From: Massospora cicadina
Taxonomy: Eukaryota > Entomophthoromycota > Entomophthoromycetes > Entomophthorales > Entomophthoraceae
DNA: 64,000 nt
Reading direction: 5' to 3'
Assembly (NCBI GenBank): GCA_022478985.1
Contig: JAKSZP010000180.1
Coordinates: 91,673 to 155,672, forward strand
This document shows positions 47,290 to 58,116 of the stretch, in pieces. The position numbers were made by a program, and so were the translations under genes. The notes under the pieces are model-generated. The model made no database searches, was not told the DNA's origin, and saw nothing but the letters and a program-made list of their open reading frames with translations. Position 1 is the first letter of the stretch. Each line of letters starts with the position of its first letter.

Positions 47290-48950
47290 CATCCCCCCTC
47301 TTGCCTAGATTTCCAGGGAGAAAAAGACAGGGGCATGAGAACACCGCTTCAGACTTTTGGTCAAATACTTCATTGGCTTAAGTGGAGTATGATCATCAGT
47401 ACTCAATGCAGCTCGGGATGACATTCTGCATGCGGTGCTCTTCCTCTTCCTCCTCACTACCTTTTCTCAGAGTGTGGTCCCCATGATCTACTGTTTTGCC
47501 GGGCTGATCAATTTACTTATGATAATATTAGTCCTGGGATCCAGTTTTCCCCCATCAGGGCATATGACCCACTGTCATATTCAGTATTCTTGGTCCAGCG
47601 TCCTTGATTTCCTGACTTTCTCCTCGTCCTAGACAGGAGACTCTTGCCATCAATTCCAGAGTTGGATTTCGAAGCTCTCCTGTATCAGCTCCTTTTGCTG
47701 ATGCACCAACCATTGTCATAGATGCTCCAGAGATTATGCCATTTTCTCTTGATCACTCATTTCTTGCTGGGTCATACCTGCTTCCTGAGTTCCTCTTTTG
47801 ACTCAGACAATAATACAAACCCGCTGTTCTGGCTACCAAGCTCATCATTGGTAACAGCTTCATTTCGAGCTCCCCTAAGCTGAACTCTGGGCCCAAGTCA
47901 CTGAGGCTTTGTCCCTAGCGCTGAATCCCTCTGATCTTGATAAAATCCTGGATTGGGATACTGCTACTTATGCTCTTCGCTTTGCTGGTCAAGTTCTTCG
48001 AAGTTGGTCCATGAAGCTTCCAGCCTCACTCAGGTTTACTGATCTTTCAGCTTCAGCTTCCAAGAAGCCCGTATTCATCACACGCAGGATGCCATATGCT
48101 CCCTGCATGACTATCTCATTTCCAGCACTTCCCATTGTTATCTTCCACTGATGGCTTTAATAGGGGGCATGATTCAGCAATCCCCATCAAGCATCCCTTG
48201 TTTGCTGCCAGACCATATGTCCAGTGTTCTTGATGAAGCCCGTCGTCAGGCGCTCAAGACTAATCTTCTGGCTCCAGTACCAAATCAGAATTACTCAGGG
48301 TTATTCGCCAATTGCCTCTTCTTATGCTGTTGCTTTCCTCCCTTCTCCGGTGTTTTGCAATTGGACTCATCTGACATATCAATTTTACATCCCCTAGTCA
48401 CTTTCTCACAGGGATCTGCATCCGCTCAATGAACTTGGTTTTGTGTAGGTCTAGCCCTCGCTAGCATCCAATCTCACATCAATTTTGACGGGCTGTTTAT
48501 TCCTACCACAATCCATCCTCCCTCCCCCAAGAGGCGACATAGGCAGAATCATCCCCTTATCAAGGACAATTAATACAATAAAAATTGTAAAATTATATTG
48601 GTTTTTTCTCTATGTGTTTTATAAATTTTTTCCCATATCTTTTATCAATTTTTTAGCTTTATTATTCTTTTTTCCATAAGACTTGACCTTGTTTTGGCTC
48701 AGCGGCCCATCTTTTATTTTTTCCCTCAAACTGGGTCCTGGGTACTTAAACCTGCCAGTTTTCTATGGTTCAGAGGTCCTTTTTTGGACTTAACCTAATC
48801 ATCAGGACATGTCCAACTTAATGGTTCATCAGTCCTTCAGGAACTCTTTTACTTTTTTGTTGATCTATCACTTCAGATACTTAGCGTAGACTCGTTTCAC
48901 AACTTTTCCATCCAAGTGATCCTTGATGGAGTAAGCATCAGTCACCATCT
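47290..48950. other. 3' spacer of element B with open frames on the opposite strand
   Basis: Between the integrase end and the 3' LTR lie ~1.6 kb without pol motifs. Plus-strand (antisense) frames at 47435-47632, 47909-48151 and 48151-48432 include segments such as DLDKILDWDTATYALRFAG and DEARRQALKTNLLAPVP that look protein-like. Minus-strand frames are shorter. At 48700-48850 there is a repeated phrase (ggttcagaggtcc and variants) that recurs at 60240-60390 in the B 5' region. Confidence 0.45.
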
Positions 48951-48959
48951 TGGCAATAA

Positions 48960-49624
48960 CTTAAAATGAACTGACCACAATGCAACTAGTTTGTTTATTC
49001 TTCTAAAACCATGCATATCACAATAGGCTACTATTTCACCCATTCGATATTCTGCTAAGGCTGGTCAATTCTTATTGTCTGTAGACTTTGCTCATATCCT
49101 AATCATCAATGTGTACCAAGTGCTTGCGATTACATATCAATCAGGATATTCATCAGTCAGGTCAAGTACTGTTTGGCACTTATCCTCAAAGTAGGTTCCA
49201 CCACCAAATATAAAATTGGTGGCAACGTGGCCTTTCACCCATACAACAACTCAAATGGCGTCTTATCCATCGCTGTATGATGACTAATATTGTAGGCAAA
49301 TGTCACCAAACTCAGATACATTCCCCATGTGGAAGTTCTTCCTGAGACCAGCTTCCTCAGCATCGTGGCCAGCGTTCCATTCACCCTTTCTACCAGTCCA
49401 TTCGTCTCCATCTGGTAAGGTACTGACATTACTCCTCTTATCCACATTATCTCATTCAATCTCAGGATCAAAGACATGAAGTTGGTCCCATTATCACTAA
49501 GCAGGACCTGCGGACATTCATGCCAGTATACTACTTGAACCAGGATGAACCTCGCGGTGCTGATAGCATCTACTTTTGTTAGGGCCTTCATCTTGACTCA
49601 TCTCATCAGATGGTTGATGGCAAC
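48960..49624 (-). pseudogene. Element B integrase core and C-terminus (downstream half)
   Basis: The frame 49591-49235 contains QVVYWHECPQVLLSDNGTNF, ETNGLVERVNGTLATMLRKL and SHHTAMDKTPFELLYG: the second aspartate and the glutamate of the DDE triad are both present. Just upstream VAINHLMR continues, across the inserted element D, from GVKYII at 58117-58140. An in-frame TGA lies between them. The C-terminal part to about 48960 is in changing frames. Confidence 0.88.
49620..49624 (+). repeat. Element D target-site duplication, left copy
   Basis: gcaac before the D 5' LTR and gcagc at 58112-58116 after the 3' LTR. Excising D and one copy restores the integrase reading GVKYIIVAINHLMR of element B on the minus strand. 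Confidence 0.85.
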
Positions 49625-50105
49625 TGTCAGGAAGTTGATATGACTTGATGATACACTACCCATACCAGCAGATTGAAAGGGGAATTGAGATGAGTCTCAA
49701 GATTTATGGAAATGGGTATATGAATTATAATCAATCAAAATGATGACCATTTGGTGAACCGAGGGGAATTATGCCAAGATTCAATATTAACGTCAGTATC
49801 TAGAAAAGGGAAGATAAATAGAAGACTACCAAGATGAGGATGTATCCATATTGGGGAACTGAGATATAAAGAGTCACATAGAGGATGAAGAGGAGGTCTT
49901 TGTCTGAGGTGATTAAGTGATTGCAGATAAGTCTACGATTTATATTGAATAAAAGTTGAAACCAGGAGCGATAGCTCCATATATAGTTTATCGAGTTTTT
50001 ATTAGTAAGTCAGCGATCTTCATATCATCCAATTTGGTTGCTCAGTGGCTAATACCCTGTGCAAACTGACTCAGCAGCATTGAGCCTATACGTCGAGAAT
50101 TAACA
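49625..50105 (+). repeat. Element D 5' LTR (481 bp)
   Basis: Aligns with 57632-58111. It ends gaattaaca, followed by the primer-binding site. Confidence 0.92.
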
Positions 50106-50106
50106 G

Positions 50107-50124
50107 TGTTGCTCACTACAGGGG
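50107..50124 (+). other. Element D primer-binding site
   Basis: tgttgctcactacagggg directly after the 5' LTR, one mismatch from the site of elements B and C. Confidence 0.75.
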
Positions 50125-50239
50125 GCCACTGGTCAACTGTAGTTTTTCAACAGCAGGATACAATGATGGGCCCTCATTCGTTCCAACATAATTGAATCAG
50201 ATTCCATGCACGGTATGCTGAAGATGCACAGGAGGCACC

Positions 50240-53189
50240 TAACAACCAACTGACATTATTTAATGTGACCAAACTGGGGGATGATGAATCTATGATCAAT
50301 CTGAAATTAGAGAATTGCCCTGAGCTGATGACCAACCAACAAGGATGCTCCACAAATGTGACTCCTCAACAACTGTGAGTGTTATGGAGTGGCTGTTGCG
50401 CGGCTATCACCTATACAAAGATGAGGCTGGGGAAAACGCCCTTAGTTTATTCTATAACCAATGTGACCAAAAAATTTCTATGCCCTGTACATGTCTTATT
50501 TGGATGTGACTACAATGGGGTTGACTTGCCGCCTCAGTACCCATGGAATCAAGGAATATCCAGTTGCTTATTTGCAACCATCAATTTTCCAGCTACTGCA
50601 TGTGCTGGCTCGCCACAATATTGAAATTGGGGATATATTATAGTTTGCTTGAGCACAGCAGCATGATACTTGCCTCCTGCTTGACTACCTCGATCATTCA
50701 TTTTTGGAGGTACAAGGGGCGCTGGTACAGATGGACCATTGCATTGGGGATGTCCGCCGTCGATTAGACCTTTTGGTACCACAGTTGAATTTAGAATTAC
50801 CTCAAGTAATAAGAGAACTGCTGGATCAGCATGGCCTATCAGTGGAGTGGATTCAGGACGTAACAAAGTTGGGGAATAATACTGAGCGCTTTATGATGGA
50901 GCTAGCCAAATGGGCAGAAGCTCTTGAAGAGTGATTGCCCAGCTTAGGGAAAAAATGACACTGATGGAACGGCAAGTGGCGGACCAAGTTGGCTGTTTAT
51001 TAGCTAAATTAACCTAACTTCATATTGAATGTGTAATGGATGGGTTTATTCCATCTGTTACATTCCAACTTGGATTAGGATTTTCTGAAGTTGAGTCAGA
51101 TAATTTATAAAAGATTTTATGGTTTGGTCAATTTGGGTTGTGCCTCATCTGAGTCATAGATTAGGCTTGTGCAAGCCTAATCAATAGCTTGGGTGAGGCC
51201 CTCAAAGTGCTGCCTTTATAAGGCGCGCCTGCCCATTCTTAAGTTTACTTCATAATTTTCACCCTAGCATGTCCCTTTCCTGGGGAGCATTGTCAGTTGC
51301 TCCCCAGATGAGCTCTGGTTGGCGGGTCATTTTATCATCCAGAATAAAATAAAGGTTGTTTCAGGGTTCGCATACCTCGCTTACCTGTTGGTTTTTCCCT
51401 CATCGAGGATTTTTTTTGTGTAGGTTGGTTTTGGATCAATTCCCCCAGAGGATTTGTCATAACCAACCAATATTAGGTGAGTGTTTGGTGCTGTTGGTGC
51501 CCCAAACCTCTCCTACTCAGTTAGGATGCTTTGGTTGACTGTCATTGCACCAAAGTATAGTTTAATTATATGGCGGTCAGAACTGGGGTTTTTCTGTCCA
51601 TTACAGAATGGAGTACCCAGCAAATGGCAGATAACAAGATTATCCTTTGGTCAACATCTCCTTAATATCTCCAGCTTATTCATCAGGTTAAAGAACTGGA
51701 AGTCGTTAGTCAGGCTGAGCGCCAATAAGCCTTCCCTCTTCTGATTGGGGAGACAAAAGAGTATGCAGACATGCAAGGGTGCCTTGATACCCTTTTATGG
51801 GCCAATGAGGAATTGGTATGGGAACAAACCTCCCTAGTTAACCAAATAAATGACGCCAATCAACAAGCGGATAACACTAGTTGGCAGCATACCCACCTGC
51901 AAAACATAATCAAATAGGTCCTCTTGCAATTACAAGCTGTAGAACAGAAACTGAACGTTGAGAGGGAATTCTGCCAGGAGTTGCAACAGCAGTATGAAAT
52001 GCTGCAACAGGAATTTCAGGATGGACGATGTAAATGCTATTCAGTTAAAGCAGAGCAGTTGATCAATGAACAGTTCACGAGGCATGCCAGAGCTGGGGGA
52101 AGTGAGGCAGTTAGTGGCAACTTGGGGGAAGAATGCTATAGCTTGGCAAATGAGTATCCCTTGGGTGTTATGATGGACCCCCACGCGACACCACTTCTTC
52201 TGAGTCCTTTTCAATGGATTTGAGTCCATCCAGCCAGCTTTATGATAACTCACAAAAGGATGGTTCCCATAGTCGCTCTGAAACCAATTCACCTGCTCCT
52301 TGTGGCAGGAACCTGGAGCAAGGCGAAGTCATTTGAATCAAAAATATTACCTCCTTTATGTCATGACGAGAATCTATATGGTTACTTTAAGCGTTTTGAA
52401 TTTGCTGTAGAAGGGGCTACTGATCGACAAAAAGCAAAACTGTTGCTGTCCGCTCTAGATGTGGAAAGCACTGATCAAGTTACCTGTTATTTTCCAAATA
52501 GCTCAGTAATCTATGAAGCTTTTAAAGCGATTGTTCTCCAGCTGTTTGGGGACTACCAAGATGGCCCAATGAAAAGCTGAATTTATGACTATACAGTTTC
52601 ACTGAAATGAGACCCTATTAGAATTTGCTGAGCGTTTTCAGCGGAAGCACATGTCTTACTTGGAGCTAACATTTTATCTGCCAAAGATGTCAGTATATTA
52701 ATGATGGCGGCCGTCAAACCACATCAGGAACTATATAACGCTATGTCTCATGTGTTGGACGGAGATGCTGGACTTATCCAAATCATGAACACCTTATGTC
52801 GACTCTCCGCCACGATCAGCGCCCCTAACGTAGCCCAAAAAACCTCTGCTGTCTCTGCTCCAAACTCTTCAGGATATGGGCCACAGCGACTGGGTTATCA
52901 GCCGTTGGAATGTATTTGTCCCTCATATGAGTCAGTGGACCCCTTTCGGCCCATGTACGCTTCACCAGTTCATCCGCAACCTTGGAACCATACTGGCAAC
53001 TTCCAAACTGGTCCTTCCACCACAAGCTATATATGTGAACCTTTTATGAACACTTGCTTCCAGTGCGGACAAAGAGGGCATTATGCGGGTAATTGCCCTA
53101 GCAAACCACAAGTGTATGTAATGCCAACTGAGAAAATTGAGCAGGAAAAGCTCGAGCAGAGTAGAGATGGGACGCTCTACCTCCGCTGA
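50240..53189 (+). pseudogene. Element D gag: coiled coil, capsid-like segment, CCHC knuckle
   Basis: Frames at 50704-50934 and 51924-52223 are predicted helical; the latter has a clear heptad pattern (LNVEREFCQELQQQYEMLQQ). A capsid-like segment at 52320-52580 reads FESKILPPLCHDENLYGYFK...FEAIVLQLFGDYQ-like and is cut by a stop. The frame 52701-53189 ends with a zinc knuckle CFQCGQRGHYAGNC at about 53056, CX2CX4HX4C. The leader from 50140 to 50700 has further open frames of unknown role. The whole gag is unusually long (almost 3 kb) but interrupted. Confidence 0.75.
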
Positions 53190-53410
53190 GTTCAATTCAC
53201 TTGTCCCTAGCAATTCCCAAACATCTTTATTAGGTAGAATTCAAACCTCAATCAGATAATTTGTTATACCAGCAGCTTCCATCGGATACCCCTGCTTCCA
53301 CCCCCAGGAGTAAAAGTTAACCCCAGATCTATAAGTTCTGCCAGGACATGTAGAAGCCATATGCATAGCAGATCCTGGAACAGACTGGCACCAGCAATGC
53401 GGATCCCTCA

Positions 53411-54049
53411 ATGTATGTCGCCTCTTTAGTAGGTGTTAATGTAGCCATTCTGGTAGAGAAAATCGCCAGTGAGTATCCTCAGGTTGGCAAGAGCATTTCC
53501 TCCTTTTTGAGTAACACAAAGCCCTTGTACGTACATGTAATAAACGCTGATGGTTCTTCTTACTCAGAATGTACTTACTGCGACATTTTTATTTAAAACA
53601 CAAAAATCTGCACTATCATAGACACAGGAGCCCCTGTGAACATATTTTCTACTCAGTCGGTGGCTAAACTTTTGTTGAAACTGGATGTGGACCATCAAGT
53701 AGTATATAAGACCTTGGGAACGCATAGCACTGTGTCTGAAGGATCATATAGCGCGTTGCCTTTATGATTTGGGTCAGTCCAGGCATCTGCTCTAGAGGTG
53801 GTTTTGCCAAATAACAACTATGACATGCTAATTGGCCTGGTCTTTATGAGGAAATCCGGTGTTGTGATAAATATGGCGAAGGAAACTTTTACTTTTTTGG
53901 GCCAACAGATCCCCATATACCTTACCTCTTGTGGAATCTTAACGGATCTGTTCTACTCTAATCAAATCAATATAGCGCACAGTGATGGAGTGATTCCTGT
54001 TTGTTATCAATGACTGAGGCGGTGGACCAGGACCCTCCATAACCAGATA
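53411..54049 (+). pseudogene. Element D protease
   Basis: TIIDTGAPVNIFSTQSV at about 53617 is the aspartic protease active site with DTG intact; NNYDMLIGLVFM at about 53813 is the second conserved part. A TAA at about 53596 and a TGA near 53767 interrupt the frame. The domain is followed at 54050 by the mariner-derived insertion. Confidence 0.8.
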
Positions 54050-54051
54050 TA

Positions 54052-54605
54052 CACAGTGCATTCAAAAAGTTCTGGGACTAACGTTTTAAAGACACAAATT
54101 TACAAATAAATAAACTTTCTTTTATCATACTTTAGCATACAACCTTTTCCTCTCTATACATATTTATATTGCTATAACAATTGTTAAAAGGTATGCACAT
54201 AGTTCCTATTTTGTATAACCATGTTTAAACCAGCTGTCACATTCTTCTAAATTGTCTCTACTTTATCAAAAGGATGAACCTTTAGTGCCACCTTCAGATT
54301 ATAATTATCCACCCTATTCACCAGATTTGACTCTGTCTGACTTCTTTATGTTCTCTAATCTGAAGGTGGCACTGAAGGTTCATCCTTTTGATAAAGTAGA
54401 GACAATTCAGAAGAATGTGACAGCTGGTTTAAACATGGTTATACAAAATAAGAATTATGTGCATACCTTTTAACAATTGTTTTAGCAATATAAATATGTA
54501 TAGAGAGGGAAAGGTTGTATGTTAAAGTATGATAAAAGAAAGTTTATTTATTTGTAAAGTTGTGTCTTTAAAACGTTAGTCCCAGAACTTTTTGAATGCA
54601 CTGTG
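54052..54605. mobile_element. Palindromic (foldback) mariner derivative, 554 bp
   Basis: Starts cacagtgcattcaaaaagtt and ends with its reverse complement, flanked by TA on both sides, the target duplication of Tc1/mariner elements. Two inverted arms of 249 bp each (54052-54300 and 54357-54605) surround a 56-bp unpaired centre. The right arm plus centre encode the C-terminus of a mariner transposase (PPYSPDLTLSDFFMFSNLK, then KVETIQKNV). The left arm is an inverted copy of the same 3' end, so the 5' end and the DD-motif part of the gene are gone. It interrupts element D. Confidence 0.9.
54252..54473 (+). pseudogene. Mariner transposase C-terminal fragment
   Basis: YPPYSPDLTLSDFFMFSNLK corresponds to the conserved mariner segment around the last catalytic aspartate (consensus PPYSPDLxPSDFFLF). 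It continues to KNVTAGLNMVIQNK. The first 16 codons of the frame come from the inverted arm and are not transposase. It cannot encode an active enzyme. Confidence 0.85.
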
Positions 54606-57600
54606 TATGAGTACAAAGGGATTCTGCTTTGGGCAATGAGCGCTTTGAGCCTACCATCTGGACACCAGCGCATAGTAGAAACTTGGCTTGAAATTGATGT
54701 CCCAAAAGGGCTTTATGCAGAAATAATGGCTCCTCACCAGCACTCTCAGCTCAAACCACATGTGGCTCCAGGGCTACTGCTACCTGGGAATGGGGAGGTG
54801 AAGGTGCTGCTAAAAAATTTACAGAAGGAGACAATAACGATCCAGCGGCACTAAGTGGTGGCTTACCTACACTTTGTTTCTATAGAGGAAGTTCGCTGTT
54901 CTCATAATTTTGGCTTCTGGGGGCATCTCGGACTACCAACAAGCTCTCCATTCAGCATATTGACCGTGGTTCCATGGGAAGCGCCTACTGGATTATTGGT
55001 GGAACAGAAAGAACAGGCTATGGAGTTATTTGAAGAGTATCAAGATATTTTTGCACATGATGATTATGATTTGGGGTGCGCTCAAGGGGTGGTACATTGG
55101 ATAGATACAGAGGATCACCCTCTCATTTGATTGCAACCTATTAGATGTTCCAAAGCAGTGGAGGAGATTGTCTCCGATGAGGTGGATAAACTCATCATGC
55201 AAGTGATGCTAGATCTGTCAAAAAGTCCGTGGGCACCACCGGTGCTCATTGTAAAGAAAAAGATGGCTCAAATTGAGTGGTTATTGACTATCATAAACTC
55301 AATAATCTAACAAAGACAGATTCTTACCCTCTTCCACAGATCAATGATGCGTTGGACCAATTGGGAGGGGCGAATTATTTTTCTGCCATGGATCTGATCT
55401 CAGGGTACTGGCAGATCAAATTGCCATCATTGGAATGGGAGAAATGTATGATCATTACTTCTTGAGGGTTGTTTCAGCCAACTCACATGCCATAAGGGTT
55501 GTGCAACGCCCCTGCTACATTCCAGCATGCCATGGATACAATTCTAGGTGATTTAAAGTTGTCCTGCATCTTAGTTTACCTCAATGATATCAATGTGTTC
55601 TCACGGACATTTATTGAGCACCTTGGCCATTTGGAACAAGTGTTTTGGTGCCTTGCAGCTGCTAATATTAAAAATTAAGCCTCGGAAGTGCCATTTCTTT
55701 AAAGAACAATTAGAATACCTCAGGTTTGTCATGGATTCAAATGGGCTTAAACTGCAGCCAGCTAAGGTGGAAGTGATAAGCAAGATGACTCAGCCAGGTA
55801 GTAAGCGGGACATTAAATTGTTTCTGGGGATGGTTGAGTACTACTGACGGTTCATTCCCAATTTCAGTCATATCGGGGCCCCACTTTTTGAGTTGTTGAA
55901 GAAAAACGCTCCCTTCAATTGGACAGATCGATGCCAGAATGCTTTCAATATGTTGTGAACTGCATTAGCAAGCGCACCCATTTTGCAATATCCCAACTAT
56001 GACAAACAGTTCATAGTGCAAACAGACGCTTCCCTCTCTGCTATAGGGGCAGTATTATCTCAGAAGGACGACAATGGTGTAGAGCATCCTGTTGCATTTT
56101 ATAGTCAAAGCTTGAACTGTCACAAATGGAACTACACCATTACCAAGTGGGAGTATTTAGCGGTGATCTACACTTACAAACAATCTCATGTATATCTACA
56201 TGAGGTACAATTCAAGTAGTGATGAACCACACTTCCTTGCATTGGCTGAAAAATCTGCATGAACCAGAAGGGCGGCTCGCAGTTTGTGCACTGAAGCTCC
56301 AGGTGTATGATTTTGAGATTATACACCATCCAGGAGCAAAACATCAAAATGTGGATTATTTTTCCCGGCTGCCAATGGTCGCTATCACGGTGGATTTAGC
56401 CAACATAATGTATGAGAAGATGGTGGTGAACAAATACCAGGATGAGCCGCTGCATGTGATCAAGGTAATAGATGGACTCAGGGAGGATACTTTCCTATGG
56501 GAAGAACTATATAAGTGGATTGGAGACTTGACGTTGAGTTTCCCTAAACCTTCAGCCAGACCTGCGATTATTATGGATGCTCATTGGGCTGTAGGGCATG
56601 AAGGTTTGCGGAAAATGCTGGAGTTTTTGCGACTCCAATACTACTAGGAGAGCATGTATTACAATGTATTGGAAATGGTTAGTTGTTGCCACCAATGTCA
56701 AGTGGAAAAACCATTCCACAAGAAGACCACATCAGATGGTTAAACCCCAATTCGCCTGGCACGCCATTTACATTGATGTAGTGGGACCTCTTCCAACTAG
56801 CACCAATTGGTCCAAGTATATATTCATCAACATCGATCATTTAACTCAATGGGTGGAGGCCAGGGCCATTAACAACTTGGGCGCGGTCGCCACCGCCAAA
56901 ATTAATTATGGAATGTGTCATACAGCAACATGGCTGCCTGCAATTCATTTTATGGATAATGGAACTAATTTCATTTTGCACATTCTGCCAAAGTTGAATG
57001 AGTTTATGGCAATCCATGGGGTTTTGACCACCCCATATCATCTGGAATCAAATGGAATGGTGGAGCGGGTTAACGGAACCCTAGTGAACATATTCCATAA
57101 ATTGGTAAATAATTGACCCTCATAATGGAGTGCCCTTCTACCTACAGCTGTGTTCGTGTATAACATCAGCTATCGTTTGTCCACTGGTAAGAGCCCATTT
57201 CAACTGCTGTATGGTTGACATCTAGCTCTTCTCGCCTTGCTTTATTCGTGTGTAGAGGACACTGGTGGTGTGGATCCTCATCAATATTTGAAGACTCTTA
57301 CAGATACATTGATCAAGCTGTAAACGGAAGCCTACTCCACCAGCTTGGCCAAGAAGATTTGCAATCAGGCAGCTGATCAGAAGAGATGTAGCGGACTCCT
57401 GCTGTTTGCTGTGGGGGACCATCTTTTATTCCACGACCAAAACGGATTTGGGCGGAAAAACAACCTATACAACATCTGGGCCAGGCCATTTGAGATAATT
57501 GAGAAGACTGGCATGGATGTATACACTATCAAGGAACCCGTGGGGGGTCAGATTATCAACTGAGTTCACACGAAGTTCCTCTGAGCATATATACAGTAAG
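54606..57600 (+). pseudogene. Element D RT, RNase H and integrase
   Basis: After the insert the polyprotein resumes (YEYKGILLWAMSALSLPS). RT: VIDYHKLNNLTKTDSYPLPQ, FSAMDLISGYWQIKLP, GLCNAPATFQHAMDTILG, LVYLNDINVFSRTF, where the catalytic YxDD reads YLND. RNase H: QFIVQTDASLSAIGAVLSQ, EHPVAFYSQSL, DYFSRLP. Integrase: a weak zinc region, then AIYIDVVGPLPTSTNW, DNGTNF, ESNGMVERVNGT (DDE residues recognisable) and KNNLYNIWARPFEIIEKTG near 57450. Stops at several places, for example near 55129, 55465, 55846 and 57116. Confidence 0.9.
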
Positions 57601-57631
57601 AGCATATTGTCCAGTCAAAGGGGGGGTAATG

Positions 57632-58111
57632 TCAGGAAGTTGATATGACTGGATGATATGCTACCCATACTGGCGGATCAGAGGAAGAATTGAGATGAGT
57701 CTTGAGATTTATGAAAATGGGTATACAAATTATAATTGATTAAAATGATGACCATTTGGTGAACTGAAGGGAATTATGCTGAGATTTGATATGAATGAGA
57801 GTATCTAGAAAAGGGAAGATGAATAGAAGACTACCAAGAGGAGGATGCATCCATATTGGGGAACTGAGATATAAAGATTCACAAAGAGGATTGAAGAGGA
57901 GGTCTTTGTCTGAGGTGATTAAGTGATTGCAGATATGTCTGCGATTTATATTAAATAAAAGTTGAAACCAGGGGCAAAAACTCCATATATAGTTTATCGA
58001 GTTTTTATTAGTAAGTCAGCGATTTTCATATAATCCAGTTTGGTTGCTCAGTGGCTAATACCCTGTGCAAACTAACTCAGCAACAGTGAGCCTATATGCC
58101 AAGAATTATAA
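57632..58111 (+). repeat. Element D 3' LTR (480 bp)
   Basis: Preceded by the purine tract aaagggggggtaa. Begins tgtcaggaagttgatatgac and ends gaattataa before the gcagc duplication. Confidence 0.92.
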
Positions 58112-58116
58112 GCAGC

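Larger units (their letters stand above)
49625..58111 (+). mobile_element. Ty3/gypsy LTR retrotransposon (element D), inserted in B
   Basis: LTRs of 481 and 480 bp (49625-50105; 57632-58111) start TGTCAGGAAGTTGATATGAC. A primer-binding site follows the 5' LTR and a purine tract (aaagggggggtaa) precedes the 3' LTR. Internal order: N-terminal coiled-coil gag region, capsid, CCHC zinc knuckle, protease, [mariner insert], RT, RNase H, integrase. It has the most readable pol of the LTR elements here, with about a dozen stops in the pol region. The LTR differences are mostly transitions. Confidence 0.93.
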
